From: CAXMST01 sp038206985
GTDB taxonomy: Bacteria > Actinomycetota > Thermoleophilia > Solirubrobacterales > 70-9
Assembly: GCA_038206985.1 (NCBI GenBank)
Contig: JBBRAH010000004.1
Span: 48,711 to 112,710, forward strand
Reading direction: 5' to 3'
DNA: 64,000 bases
Shown here: one piece after another, positions 27,119-37,711 of the stretch
How the letters are laid out: each line of letters opens with the position of its first letter
How positions within the stretch are numbered: the stretch's first letter is position 1
The notes under the pieces: model-generated
Told to the model about the DNA's origin: nothing
The model's database searches: none
Seen by the model: the letters and a program-made list of their open reading frames with translations, nothing else
Made by a program: the position numbers and the translations under genes

Positions 27119-28018
27119 ATGTCCAGCAGCGCCGCGATCGAGCTCAGGGGAGTCGTCAAGAGGTTCGGCCCGATCACCGCGGTCGATGGCCTCGATCTCG
27201 ACGTCCCGGAGGGCATCTGCCTCGGTCTGCTGGGACCCAACGGGGCCGGTAAGTCGACGACGATGCGCCTGCTGACGGCGCAGGCAATCGCCGACGAAGG
27301 CGAGCTGAGCGTGCTCGGCCACCGGCTGCCGGGGCGGGCAAAGGAGGCGCGAGCGCTGATGGGAGTCGTTCCGCAGCTCGACAACCTCGATGTCGACGTC
27401 ACCGTCGAAGACAACCTGCGGGTCTTCGCCCGGCTGTATCGGGTCGGCGATGTCGACGCCGCCGTCGACCGGGCCCTGGCGACGGCGCGGCTCACCGATC
27501 GCCGGCACGACGCCGTGGATGAGCTCTCCGGTGGCATGCACCGCCGGCTGTTGCTCGGCCGGGGCCTGATCCACGACCCGCGGCTGCTGCTGCTCGACGA
27601 GCCCACCGTCGGCCTCGATCCCCAGATTCGGACCGAGCTCTGGACCCTGATCGGCAACCTGCGCTCCGCGGGCAAGACGATCCTCATGTCCACCCACTAC
27701 ATCGAAGAGGCCGAGCGCCTGGCCGACGAGGTGGCGCTGATGGCCGAGGGCAAGATCGTGGCGCGGGGCAAGCCGGCGGATTTGATCCGAGACCACGCCG
27801 GCGAGCGCACCGCGGAGGTATACGGTCCCCCGCAGCGGCTCGCTGAGGTTCGCTCCCGTGCCGAGGCCGGAGGACTCACCGCGCGACCGGCCGGCCCGGC
27901 GGTCGCCATCGTCGGCGCGGAGCGGGCCGCCAGCGGCGAGATCCCCGATGACGCGGTGATCCGCCCGGCCTCGCTCGAGGACGTGTTCGTGCTGCTCACC
28001 GGCGAGGACCTCGAGTAA
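27119..28018 (+). CDS. ABC transporter ATP-binding protein (DrrA/NodI type)
   Basis: 299 residues. Walker A GPNGAGKST (about residues 41-49), signature LSGGMHRRLLLGRG (about 137), Walker B LLLLDEPTVGLD, then a C-terminal regulatory extension of about 80 residues as in DrrA/NodI proteins. It energises an ABC-2 type exporter for a lipid, drug or polysaccharide. The likely permease is at 29419-30210, but a secreted lipase gene lies between them on the same strand. No Shine-Dalgarno or -10 is clear at the chosen ATG. Confidence 0.92.
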   Translation: MSSSAAIELRGVVKRFGPITAVDGLDLDVPEGICLGLLGPNGAGKSTTMRLLTAQAIADEGELSVLGHRLPGRAKEARALMGVVPQLDNLDVDVTVEDNLRVFARLYRVGDVDAAVDRALATARLTDRRHDAVDELSGGMHRRLLLGRGLIHDPRLLLLDEPTVGLDPQIRTELWTLIGNLRSAGKTILMSTHYIEEAERLADEVALMAEGKIVARGKPADLIRDHAGERTAEVYGPPQRLAEVRSRAEAGGLTARPAGPAVAIVGAERAASGEIPDDAVIRPASLEDVFVLLTGEDLE

Positions 28019-28033
28019 GGAAAAGCGCGACTT

Positions 28034-28120
28034 TGGTGGCCGGGTACTGTTCCGGTGAGAGAGAGGCGCCTCCGGGGGAATCTGAGGGGCGCCGACCCGG
28101 AGGGTAGCCGGGCCAACCAC
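28034..28120 (+). promoter_or_regulatory. Structured leader before the secreted lipase
   Basis: The 118-nt gap after the ABC ATPase folds well: an outer stem pairs TGGTGGCCGG (about 28035) with CCGGGCCAACCA (about 28109-28120), and inside it CTCCGGG pairs with CCCGGAG (7 bp) and two GGCGCC copies can pair. The strand and spacing suit a 5' leader RNA. I cannot match it to a known riboswitch class. Confidence 0.35.
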
Positions 28121-28136
28121 GACGAAGGAAGTCTTC

Positions 28137-29363
28137 ATGGAATCAAGGATCTTTGGCGGCCGGCAGATGCCGGCCGCGCTCGCTCTACTGCTCCTCGCGG
28201 CTCTCACGTTGCTTGCGTTCACGGCGAACGCCGACGCGAGGGGCAAGGGCAAGCCGACGAAGGGTCCCTCGGGCCTCGCTTTCTACAGCCCTGACAAGGT
28301 GCCCGGCGGGCACGGCAAGCTGATCTGGCAACGCAACGCCAAGGCCGGAGTCAAGCTCAAGAAGGCGAAGACCAACAAGCTCGTTCTCTACAGCTCACGC
28401 AGCCCCCAGGGCGAGCGGATCGCCGTCTCGGGCTCGATCAGCCTGCCGAAGGGCAAGGCACCGAAGAAGGGCTGGCCCGTGATCAGCTACGCACACGGGA
28501 CCACCGGTGTCGCGGACTCGTGCGCGCCCTCCCGTAACAAGCCGGGTGGCGTGGCCGACGCCTACATCAACTACACCGACCCGCAGCTCAACTCCTGGCT
28601 CAAGGCCGGCTACGCCGTGCTGCGCACCGACTACCAGGGACTCGGAACCGAGGGCCCGCATCCATATCTGGTCGGCACCTCCGAGGGTCGCAGCGTACTC
28701 GACATCGTGCGCGCGGCGCGCGATCTGTACCCGAAGGTCGGCAAGAAGTTCCTGATCGCCGGCCACTCGCAGGGCGGCCACGCGGCACTGTTCGCGGCCT
28801 CCCTGGCGAAGAGCTGGACGCCGGATCTGAAGCTGCGCGGCACCGTTGCCTACTCGCCGGCCTCGCATCTGAAGACCCAGGCGCAGGCGCTGCCGGCGCT
28901 GATCAGCCCCAGCTCGCTCTCGGCGCTTGCGACCCTGATCGTCGCCGGCATGACCACCACCGACAGCGCAATCGACCCGGCCCTGATCCTGGACGATGCA
29001 CCCCTGGCGCTCTACCCGCAGGTCGAGACCAAGTGCCTGTCACAGCTCAGCCAGCCGAGCAGCTTCGGCCAGTTCGCTCCGGCCGACCTGGTTCGCGACG
29101 GTGCCGACCTCGGACCGCTCTATGCGGCCCTCGACGCCGCCAACCCGGCGGTCAAGGCGGCGGCGCCGATCCTGGTCGCACAGGGTGATGCCGACGGGAC
29201 CGTGTTCAAAGCGTTCACTGACCAGCTCGTCACCGAGCTCGGCGGCCTGGACAACGCCGTCACCTACGAGACGTACGCGGGCGTCGATCACGGCGGCGTC
29301 GTCGCCGCGGCCGAGCCCGACGCGATGGCCTTCTTCGAGAGCCGTCTGAAGGGTGCCAAGTAA
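28137..29363 (+). CDS. Secreted lipase (LIP/secretory lipase family)
   Basis: 408 residues. Signal peptide (hydrophobic ALALLLLAALTLLAF, ANADA). Alpha/beta hydrolase with AHGTTGVADSC near the oxyanion hole, nucleophile elbow AGHSQGGHAA (Ser about residue 208), Asp in LVAQGDADGTV and His in GVDHGG: the catalytic triad of secretory lipases (PF03583). Exported esterase/lipase. GAAGGAAG lies just before the ATG. It interrupts the probable ABC ATPase/permease pair and is followed by a strong hairpin. Confidence 0.9.
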   Translation: MESRIFGGRQMPAALALLLLAALTLLAFTANADARGKGKPTKGPSGLAFYSPDKVPGGHGKLIWQRNAKAGVKLKKAKTNKLVLYSSRSPQGERIAVSGSISLPKGKAPKKGWPVISYAHGTTGVADSCAPSRNKPGGVADAYINYTDPQLNSWLKAGYAVLRTDYQGLGTEGPHPYLVGTSEGRSVLDIVRAARDLYPKVGKKFLIAGHSQGGHAALFAASLAKSWTPDLKLRGTVAYSPASHLKTQAQALPALISPSSLSALATLIVAGMTTTDSAIDPALILDDAPLALYPQVETKCLSQLSQPSSFGQFAPADLVRDGADLGPLYAALDAANPAVKAAAPILVAQGDADGTVFKAFTDQLVTELGGLDNAVTYETYAGVDHGGVVAAAEPDAMAFFESRLKGAK

Positions 29364-29373
29364 GTAGAGCCGG

Positions 29374-29404
29374 GCCTGGGTCCCCGATCAGTGGGGACCC
29401 AGGC
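29374..29404 (+). terminator. Strong hairpin after the lipase gene
   Basis: A perfect 12-bp stem (GCCTGGGTCCCC / GGGGACCCAGGC) with a 7-nt loop, 10 nt after the lipase stop. No T-tract follows, which is common in GC-rich actinobacteria. Confidence 0.75.
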
Positions 29405-29405
29405 G

Positions 29406-29411
29406 TAAGCT
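29406..29411 (+). promoter_or_regulatory. -10 element of the ABC permease gene
   Basis: TAAGCT, 7 nt before the GTG at 29419, directly after the terminator hairpin; the permease therefore seems to have its own leaderless promoter. Confidence 0.45.
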
Positions 29412-29418
29412 GCGCGCC

Positions 29419-30210
29419 GTGACCGAGGGCACGGCGAAGATGGGACGGCTGGAACCCGCGGCGATCGCGGGGGTGATGAGCCGCGAGGTGGCGAACTTCC
29501 GGACGTTCTGGAAGTCGAGCGCCTTCTCCAGCGTCGTCGAGCCGGTCATCTATCTGCTCGCTTTCGGGCTTGGGCTGGGTGCGACCCTCGTGGATCGCGT
29601 CAACGGCCTCGACTACGTCGAGTTCGTCGGCACCGGCATGGTGGCCACCGCCGTGATCTTCGGCAGCGCGCTTCCGGCGATGTTCGGCACCTTCGTCAAA
29701 CACCGCTTCCAGCACACCTACGACGCGATCCTCGCCGCGCCGGTCGATGTCGAGGAGCTCGTCACCGCCGAGATGCTGTGGATCGGTGTGCGGGCCGCGC
29801 TCTTCGGCTGCTTCCCGCTGATCGTGACGATGTTCTTCGGGCTCGACCCCACGTGGGGCATGCTCCTGGTGCCCTTCTTCGCGCTGCTCACCGCCCTCGG
29901 GTTCGCCGGATTCGGCATCGCGGTGGCCGCCACGGTCCCCAAGATCGACCAGTTCAGTTACGTCACGACGCTGGTCGTGACCCCGCTGTTTCTGATCGCC
30001 GGGACGTTTTTTCCGATCGACGGCCTACCGCAGTGGGCCCAGGTCGTCGCTCAGATCAATCCGCTCTACCACCTCGTCCAGTTGGTCCGCGACGCCAGCC
30101 TCTTCGGCTTCGGCCTCGACGACCTCTACCACGTGGCATTCCTGCTGATCTTCGCCGCCGCTATGTGGCGCGTGGCGGTCGCGCGGATGACCCGCTGTCT
30201 GATCGACTGA
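29419..30210 (+). CDS. ABC-2 type transporter permease (NodJ/DrrB type)
   Basis: 263 residues with about six membrane helices; the loop FGSALPAMFGTFVKHRFQHTYDAILAAP and the C-terminal GTFFPIDGLPQWAQVVAQINP are ABC-2/NodJ hallmarks. Probable partner of the ATPase at 27119-28018, forming an exporter in the cytoplasmic membrane. GTG start. Ends inside a triple 8-bp repeat that puts stops in all three frames. Confidence 0.9.
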   Translation: MTEGTAKMGRLEPAAIAGVMSREVANFRTFWKSSAFSSVVEPVIYLLAFGLGLGATLVDRVNGLDYVEFVGTGMVATAVIFGSALPAMFGTFVKHRFQHTYDAILAAPVDVEELVTAEMLWIGVRAALFGCFPLIVTMFFGLDPTWGMLLVPFFALLTALGFAGFGIAVAATVPKIDQFSYVTTLVVTPLFLIAGTFFPIDGLPQWAQVVAQINPLYHLVQLVRDASLFGFGLDDLYHVAFLLIFAAAMWRVAVARMTRCLID

Positions 30211-30222
30211 TCGACTGATCGA
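30199..30222. repeat. Three tandem CTGATCGA units at a convergent gene junction
   Basis: Eight-bp unit repeated three times with no mismatch. Because the period is 8, the TGA in units 1 and 2 plus the following TAG fall in three different frames. The permease stop uses the first one; the S15 gene stop abuts the repeat on the other strand. Confidence 0.9.
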
Positions 30223-32442
30223 CTAGCGCCCTGCGCGCCGCCGCTGCTTGTCCTTACCGCCACCCTCGGCGCTCTTCACCGAGACCTCGACCCGCAGGCC
30301 GCGGTGGCGCTTGAAGTACCGCTTGGCGCGCCCGCTGAGAGATGCGGCGACCCGCTCGGTCTCGCCTCCCGGCAATGAGAACGGGCCCTCCGCGACGCGG
30401 ATGCTCTTGCCCTTGCCGGCCCGCTTGACCACGAGCTTGCCGCCCGTGCAGGCGTCGAACTTGCCGGGGCACTTGACCGCCGCCAACAACTTGTCGCCGC
30501 GGAGCTTCAACCCGCCCTTGCGCAGGTGGACGCCGGGTGAGCCGAGGCCGGCGAAGTCGCTCGCCAGCTCGTAACCTGCCGGGACCTTCTTGGGAGCGGC
30601 AGTTTTGACCACGCCGGGAACGGCGCCGGGGCGCTCGCGCACCGGCAGCCGCAGCTCGAGGTCGGAGACGATGACGTCCCGCTGCCCGTCGGAGGCCCGG
30701 CCGTACCCACCGAAGGGCCCATCGTCGGCATCTGCCGGAAGGAGCTCGAGCTTGGCCACGTGCCCGGGGGCGAACTCCCAGCCGTTCGGATGCAGCTGGA
30801 AAACCTGCTTACCGCTGCCGGAGGTCGGCCTCCAGAGACCGCGGGCGACGAGCGTCTCCTGGTTGTCGGGCCCCACATCGAGCAGCCGTGCCGCGACCTG
30901 CGAGTTGGTACCGCTCGTTTCGAAACGGGCGATCACCGTGGGTGAGCCGAGCAGCGTGTAGCCGTCCCCCTCAGCCGGGTCGAGGCGGTAAGTGGCCGCG
31001 CCGGGCAGGTCGTCGCCGCTGACCTGCGCGCATGCGCCGCCACCGGTGACGGGGTTGAACGTGGCGGCGACGCTGTTGCTACCGCCATCGGGCTCGATCG
31101 TAGAGCTGTCTGCAGCATCGAGTCGCACCTCGCCCTTGGCCAGCCGGGCCCAGTCACGCGCTCCGAATGGCCCTCCCGCCTCGGCGGAGCCCGGGCAGGT
31201 CTGCGTGAAGGCGGTGACCCGCAGCGGAGGCTCCGGCACCGTGTCCTTGAGGAAATGGGCGAACCACTCGGCGCGGGCGCCGGCGAGCGCGTCGAGGACC
31301 TTGGACTTGCCCTGGCTGCGCGGGTGACCCGAGATCTCACCCGCGATCATCGCGAGCTTGGCGTCCGGGTAGTTGGTGCGCGTGCGGTTGTAGTAGCGCA
31401 CCATCTCGTCCACCGGGAAGAGATCGTCGGTGAATCCGTTGGCGAGCAGCAGAGGGGCGGGCTCGACGGAGTCGTCGATGTAATAGGACGAGTGGTTGGA
31501 GGTGATCTGGTCAAGAATGCCCTCGGCCGTCGGATCACCGTCATAGGGCTCACCGGCGAGCAGGCGGTTACGCCAGCCGATCAGATCGGCGCTCGGCTCG
31601 GTTCCCTCCGGCGCGTAGAAGGCGGGTGCGGCAAGGCCGGAGAAATAGAGGCCGCTGACGAGCGACTCCTTCATCACGCCGAAGCGCCCCTGATAGGGGG
31701 CGTCGGCCACGTAGTCCAGGGTGCTGCCGTTCGGGGCCAGCGAGTAGGCGAGGTCGCTCCAGGTGATGAACGGGGCCGCGGCGGCGATGTGAAGCGGTAC
31801 ACCGTTGGGGCTCTCCCATTCGACGAGCGAGCCGTTCGGCATCGCCATGCGGTCGTTGAGGGCGGCGAGCGCGAGTGAGACGCCGCCACCGTAGGAGCCG
31901 CCCGTAGCGCCGATCGCGTCCGGATCGACGAGACCCTCGTCGACCAGGGTGCCGGCGAACTCCTGCGCATCGCGGACCTCGTAGCGATTGTCGATCAGGC
32001 GCACGAAGCCGTCCGCGCAGCCGCTCGGATCCGCGGACTTCGAGGCGGCGGAGCCGCAGGACTCGCGGAAGCCGCGGTCGGTCATCGAGAAGGTCGCGTA
32101 GCCGCGGTCGAGCCACTCCTGCATGCCGCCGAGCCCGATCTTGCCGCCACCGTAGCCGTGGAAGAGCATGACCAGCGGGTAGGGGCCGTCCGGGCCGCTG
32201 GCGGGCTCCGGCGGAAATGCCGCGTTGACGTCGATCGGCACGCCGTCGAAGGCCTCCACCGTGCTGCGCGGGGTGCTCGAGCCGCAGAAGCGCACGCCGT
32301 CGCCCTGCACCGAGCAACTCACGTCAGCGTCGAACACGTCGGTGATCGCCGCGCCGGCGCTCGCCGGCAGCGCAACTGCCAGCGCCACACAGAACATCGT
32401 CACGCACACAACACGCCGCATACCGGGCACCAGATCAGACAC
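30223..32442 (-). CDS. Secreted CocE/X-Pro dipeptidyl-peptidase (S15)-type hydrolase
   Basis: 739 residues. Signal peptide after a short N-region (VCVTMFCVALAVALPASAGA). The S15 catalytic domain follows: LVMLFHGYGGG, nucleophile GATGGSYGGGVSL (Ser about residue 181), an Asp in GFTDDLFPVDE and a His in ISGHPRSQGK. Then the C-terminal jelly-roll typical of CocE/PepX and a lysine-rich tail. Extracytoplasmic peptidase or esterase. GTG at 32442 is chosen because AGGAGA lies about 5 nt upstream; the frame extends to 32562. Confidence 0.85.
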   Translation of the reverse strand: MSDLVPGMRRVVCVTMFCVALAVALPASAGAAITDVFDADVSCSVQGDGVRFCGSSTPRSTVEAFDGVPIDVNAAFPPEPASGPDGPYPLVMLFHGYGGGKIGLGGMQEWLDRGYATFSMTDRGFRESCGSAASKSADPSGCADGFVRLIDNRYEVRDAQEFAGTLVDEGLVDPDAIGATGGSYGGGVSLALAALNDRMAMPNGSLVEWESPNGVPLHIAAAAPFITWSDLAYSLAPNGSTLDYVADAPYQGRFGVMKESLVSGLYFSGLAAPAFYAPEGTEPSADLIGWRNRLLAGEPYDGDPTAEGILDQITSNHSSYYIDDSVEPAPLLLANGFTDDLFPVDEMVRYYNRTRTNYPDAKLAMIAGEISGHPRSQGKSKVLDALAGARAEWFAHFLKDTVPEPPLRVTAFTQTCPGSAEAGGPFGARDWARLAKGEVRLDAADSSTIEPDGGSNSVAATFNPVTGGGACAQVSGDDLPGAATYRLDPAEGDGYTLLGSPTVIARFETSGTNSQVAARLLDVGPDNQETLVARGLWRPTSGSGKQVFQLHPNGWEFAPGHVAKLELLPADADDGPFGGYGRASDGQRDVIVSDLELRLPVRERPGAVPGVVKTAAPKKVPAGYELASDFAGLGSPGVHLRKGGLKLRGDKLLAAVKCPGKFDACTGGKLVVKRAGKGKSIRVAEGPFSLPGGETERVAASLSGRAKRYFKRHRGLRVEVSVKSAEGGGKDKQRRRAGR

Positions 32443-32569
32443 AGCTCTCCTATCGTTTCCCTGCAGGCCGAGCCGACCCCCAGACCAGCGGCTCCCGCCT
32501 TCTATCGGCAGCACAGATGCCGGCTTGAGCCGAAGCCCGGCTGAGGCCGCCCCGACGACCACACCCGGC

Positions 32570-32575
32570 TATCGT
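32570..32575 (+). promoter_or_regulatory. -10 element of ettA
   Basis: TATCGT, 8 nt before the ATG at 32584. Confidence 0.4.
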
Positions 32576-32583
32576 CCCCGCCC

Positions 32584-34245
<1,662 letters not shown>

Positions 34246-34292
34246 CCCCGTCGCGACCGGCGGCCCGGTGGAGCCGAGGTCTCCGACCACGC

Positions 34293-35963
34293 TCAGCCGA
34301 GACGCCCGGCCCCCAGCGTGAGGCTGCGATCGAAGCGGTCGAGACCCGCGGTCTCGTGCGTGATCACGAGCACCCCGCGGCCCGATAGGTGGGCCTCCCG
34401 CGCGAGCTCGGCAAGCAATGCCTCGGCCCCCTCGCGATCGAGGTGCGCGGTGGGCTCGTCGAAGATCAGAAAGCGCGCCGGAGACAGCAGGGCCCGGGCC
34501 GCCGCGATCCGCTGGCGCTGCCCGCCCGAGACGTTGGCGCCGGCCTCACCGAGCTCGGCTCCGAGGCCGCCGGGCAGGTCCGCCAGCCAGGGACCGAGGC
34601 CGACCCGACCCAGAGCCCCGATCAGGGCTTCGTCGTCGGCCCGGGGATTGCCGATCAGAAGGTTCTCGCGCAGCGAGAGGGCGAACACGTACGAGTCCTG
34701 GGCGGAGAGCAGCACGAGCCCCCGCAGCCGCTCCTCGCTGAGCCTCCCCAACTCCACGCCGCCGAGGCTGATCGAGCCGCTCTGGGGCTCGAGGAAGCGG
34801 GCCAGCAACTCGGCGATCGTGCTCTTCCCCGCACCACTGGGGCCGCTGATCGCCACCGACTCGCCCCCGGCAAGGCGCAGCTCGAGATCCTCCAGCAGGC
34901 ATGAGCCGGGCTCGTAGCCGAAGTTGACCCCGCTTGCATGCAGGGGCCCGTCAGCGGGTTCGGGCCCCGATGCCGGGGGCTCGGGTATGGGTCGCTGGAC
35001 CGAGGTCAGCTCCTCGAGTCGGCCCGCGGCCGTCGCGCAGGCATCGACGCTCGCGGCGGCGGCGGGCAGCGGCGCAACCGCCTCGTAGGAGGCGAGGCCG
35101 AGCAGCGCGATCGCCGCCAACAGAACGCCCGCGACGCTGCCGTCGCTGACAGCCGGCAGGGTGACCGCGACCATGGCCACCGCGGCTCCGGCCGCGAGCG
35201 TCACGCCGAGACCGTTCCCCAGTCCCGCCGCCGCAGCGTCACGCCTGCCGATCGCGACGAGCGCCCGGTCGCAGGTCTTGACGCGAGCCAACCAATCGGA
35301 CTCGCGGCCGGCGAGCGCGATCTCCGCCGCACCGCCGGCGGTCTCGACCAGCGCGGTGGTGAGAGCCGCCCGGGCCGCCGCCTGCCTGCGGCCGGCCTCG
35401 CGAGCCGCACGTCGCCCGAGCCAGCTCACCACCAGGCCACCGGCAAGCAGGAAGCCGGCCAGGACCCCCGCAGCCGGCGGATAGAGCAGGAAGGCGATCA
35501 GGACCGAGGCCGATCCGGCCAGCAACGCGACCAGAGCCGGCAGCAGCGCCCGCAGGTAGAGGTCCTGGAGTCGATCCACATCGGCGACGAAGCGGCTCAG
35601 CAACTCGGCTCGCCCACGGCGACCCAGACCCCCCGGCACCAGGGGGACGAGTGCCGAGAAGAAGCGAACCCGCAGCTCACCCAGGGCTCGCAACGCCATG
35701 TCATGGGAGACGAGGCGCTCGCCGTAGCGGAGCGAGGCCCGCAGCAGGCTGAACAGCCTTACCCCGACCAGCGCCACGGTCAGGGCGAGGATCTCGGGTC
35801 GCTGGGCGGCGCGGCTGACCAGGTAGCCGGAGACGCTGAGCAGGCCGACCGCAGCGAGAACCGCACCGGCTCCCAGGAGTGTCGAGGCGAGCAGCCGTCG
35901 GCGTGGAAGCGGCAGCGAGCGCAGCAGATTGAGCAGTGGCCCGATCCGGGCGGCCCCGCTCAC
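34293..35963 (-). CDS. cydC: Thiol reductant ABC exporter subunit CydC
   Basis: 556 residues: six-helix ABC exporter membrane domain then an ATPase domain with Walker A GPSGAGKST, signature NVSGGQRQRIAAAR and Walker B FLIFDEPTAHLD. With CydD it exports cysteine/glutathione, needed for cytochrome bd assembly in bacteria studied. The GTG at 35963 overlaps the cydD stop (GTGA); the longer frame to 36035 lies within cydD. Last gene of cydABDC. Confidence 0.93.
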   Translation of the reverse strand: MSGAARIGPLLNLLRSLPLPRRRLLASTLLGAGAVLAAVGLLSVSGYLVSRAAQRPEILALTVALVGVRLFSLLRASLRYGERLVSHDMALRALGELRVRFFSALVPLVPGGLGRRGRAELLSRFVADVDRLQDLYLRALLPALVALLAGSASVLIAFLLYPPAAGVLAGFLLAGGLVVSWLGRRAAREAGRRQAAARAALTTALVETAGGAAEIALAGRESDWLARVKTCDRALVAIGRRDAAAAGLGNGLGVTLAAGAAVAMVAVTLPAVSDGSVAGVLLAAIALLGLASYEAVAPLPAAAASVDACATAAGRLEELTSVQRPIPEPPASGPEPADGPLHASGVNFGYEPGSCLLEDLELRLAGGESVAISGPSGAGKSTIAELLARFLEPQSGSISLGGVELGRLSEERLRGLVLLSAQDSYVFALSLRENLLIGNPRADDEALIGALGRVGLGPWLADLPGGLGAELGEAGANVSGGQRQRIAAARALLSPARFLIFDEPTAHLDREGAEALLAELAREAHLSGRGVLVITHETAGLDRFDRSLTLGAGRLG

Positions 35964-37696
35964 GTCAGGGTCCCTTCGAGCTCCCTGGGCTGAGGCGGCG
36001 CGCTGGTGGGCGAGCTCCCGCCGGGCACCCGACACGCCGCGCCATGCCGAAGCTCCACCACTCCGTCCGCGAGCGCCGCGAGCGCTGAGCGGTGGGTGAT
36101 GATCAGCGCCGTGCGACCGACCAGCAGACGTGTGATCGCAGCGTCGAAGGCGCTCGCGGTCTCGTCGTCGAGGTGCGCGGTCGGCTCATCGAGGACCACC
36201 AGACTCGGATCCCGCAGAAAGGCACGGGCCAGAGCAACGCGCTGGGCCTCGCCGGCCGAAAGCCGCCGGCCGCCCTCGCCGACCACGGTCGCGAGTCCAT
36301 CGGGTAGCGCCTCGACCAGCCGCAACGCCCCCGCCTCCGCAAGCGCCGCGCGCACCTCGTCCTCGTCGGCGGCGGGATCGTGGAGCGCGACGTTCTCGCG
36401 CACGCTTGCGGCGAAGATCGTTGGCCGCTGGGGGATCCATGCGACCTGCTCGCGCCATGCATGGAGATCGATCTCCCCGAGATCGGCGCTTCCGCAGCGA
36501 AGCTCCCCCGCGGTCGGATCAGCGAGCCGCAGGAGAAGAGAGGCGAGCGTGGTCTTACCTGCGCCGCTCGGTCCGGTCAAGGCAACGCTCTCACCCGGCT
36601 CGATCCGCAGGCATAGATTCTCGAGTACCGGCTGCTCGGCATCCGGGTAGCTGAAGCCGATCCCGCGCAGCAGCAGCGGCTCGCACGCAGGATCAGGGAC
36701 ACGTCCGGTCGCGGGAGCGACCGCGCTCGGCCCACGGACGAGCGGCTCGCTGTCGATCACCTCGAAGATCGACTCCGCCGCCGCAAGCCCGTCGGTGCTG
36801 GCGTGGAACTGGGCGCCGACCTGACGAAGTGGCGCGTAGAGCTCGGGTGCGAGGAGCAGAACGGTGAGTCCCTGCTCGAGCTGCAGCGTGCCGGAAGCGA
36901 GTTGCACGCCGATCGCCGCTGCAACCAGGGCCGTGCCCAGCATCGCCACCAGCTCCAGCACCAGGGCCGAGAGAAACGCGACGCGCAGCGTCGCCATCGT
37001 CTGCACTCTGTACTCGTCGGAGGCGGCGGCGATCGTCTCTACCTGGGCCTCGGCGCGCCCGTAGGCGCGCAGGGTCGCAAGACCGCTGACGAGGTCCAGG
37101 AACCGGTTGCTGAGTCCGGTCAGGCTGCTCCAGCGCTTGCGCACGCTGCGCTCCGCGAGCTTGCCGACGAGGACCATGAAGACCGGGATCATGGGAAAGG
37201 TGAGCGCCAGGATCGCGGCCGCATGCCAGTCGCGCGGGAGGACCCAGAGCAGGATCACCGGAGGCGCCAGGGCGGCGAGCGCCACCTGCGGCATGTAGCG
37301 CGCGTAGTAGGCCTCCAGGGCCTCGACGCCCTGGACTCCGGCTGCGGCGATCGCGCCCGCGCGGCGATCGGGGTCACCCGGTCGGTCGAAGAGGATCCGC
37401 TCGACCAGCCTGCCGCGCAGCTCCGACATCACGCGCGCCGCCCCCAGTCTCCCGGTCCACTCGAACCCGAATCCGACCAGACCCCTGCCGAGCGCGATCG
37501 CGACCAGCGCCAATAGCGCTCCGACCAGCTCGGAGGGCACCGCGCCCTCCATGAAGGCGCGCGAGATCACCTGTGCAAGCACGGTCGCCTGGGCGACGAT
37601 CAGCACCGTACCGACGGCGCCGATCGCGACCGTGGCCCCCAGCTGGAGCCGGGCGGCCCGGCCGCTGCGGTTCAGGCGCCGCTGGAGCTCACGCAC
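35960..37696 (-). CDS. cydD: Thiol reductant ABC exporter subunit CydD
   Basis: 578 residues. Membrane domain with six helices (about residues 15-300) and an ATPase domain: Walker A GPSGAGKTT, signature RLSAGEAQRVALAR (SAGEAQ rather than SGGQ), Walker B LVVLDEPTAHLD. Forms the heterodimeric exporter with CydC. Starts 15 nt after the cydB stop, with overlap into cydC, so cydA-B-D-C is one operon. Confidence 0.93.
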   Translation of the reverse strand: MRELQRRLNRSGRAARLQLGATVAIGAVGTVLIVAQATVLAQVISRAFMEGAVPSELVGALLALVAIALGRGLVGFGFEWTGRLGAARVMSELRGRLVERILFDRPGDPDRRAGAIAAAGVQGVEALEAYYARYMPQVALAALAPPVILLWVLPRDWHAAAILALTFPMIPVFMVLVGKLAERSVRKRWSSLTGLSNRFLDLVSGLATLRAYGRAEAQVETIAAASDEYRVQTMATLRVAFLSALVLELVAMLGTALVAAAIGVQLASGTLQLEQGLTVLLLAPELYAPLRQVGAQFHASTDGLAAAESIFEVIDSEPLVRGPSAVAPATGRVPDPACEPLLLRGIGFSYPDAEQPVLENLCLRIEPGESVALTGPSGAGKTTLASLLLRLADPTAGELRCGSADLGEIDLHAWREQVAWIPQRPTIFAASVRENVALHDPAADEDEVRAALAEAGALRLVEALPDGLATVVGEGGRRLSAGEAQRVALARAFLRDPSLVVLDEPTAHLDDETASAFDAAITRLLVGRTALIITHRSALAALADGVVELRHGAACRVPGGSSPTSAPPQPRELEGTLT

Positions 37697-37711
37697 GAGC
37701 TCGCCCCGGGC

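Noticed and set aside
28034..28120. Assignment of the lipase leader to a cyclic-dinucleotide riboswitch
   Set aside because: A GTAGCCGGGCCAACC segment is reminiscent of such elements, but other obligatory conserved blocks are missing.
26744..28252. Minus-strand frame of 502 codons including the YciI gene
   Set aside because: Only the last 98 codons look like a real protein (YciI); the rest is antisense to the ABC ATPase gene.
34246..34292. Terminator between ettA and cydC
   Set aside because: The 47-nt gap is GC-rich but I could not find a convincing stem-loop.
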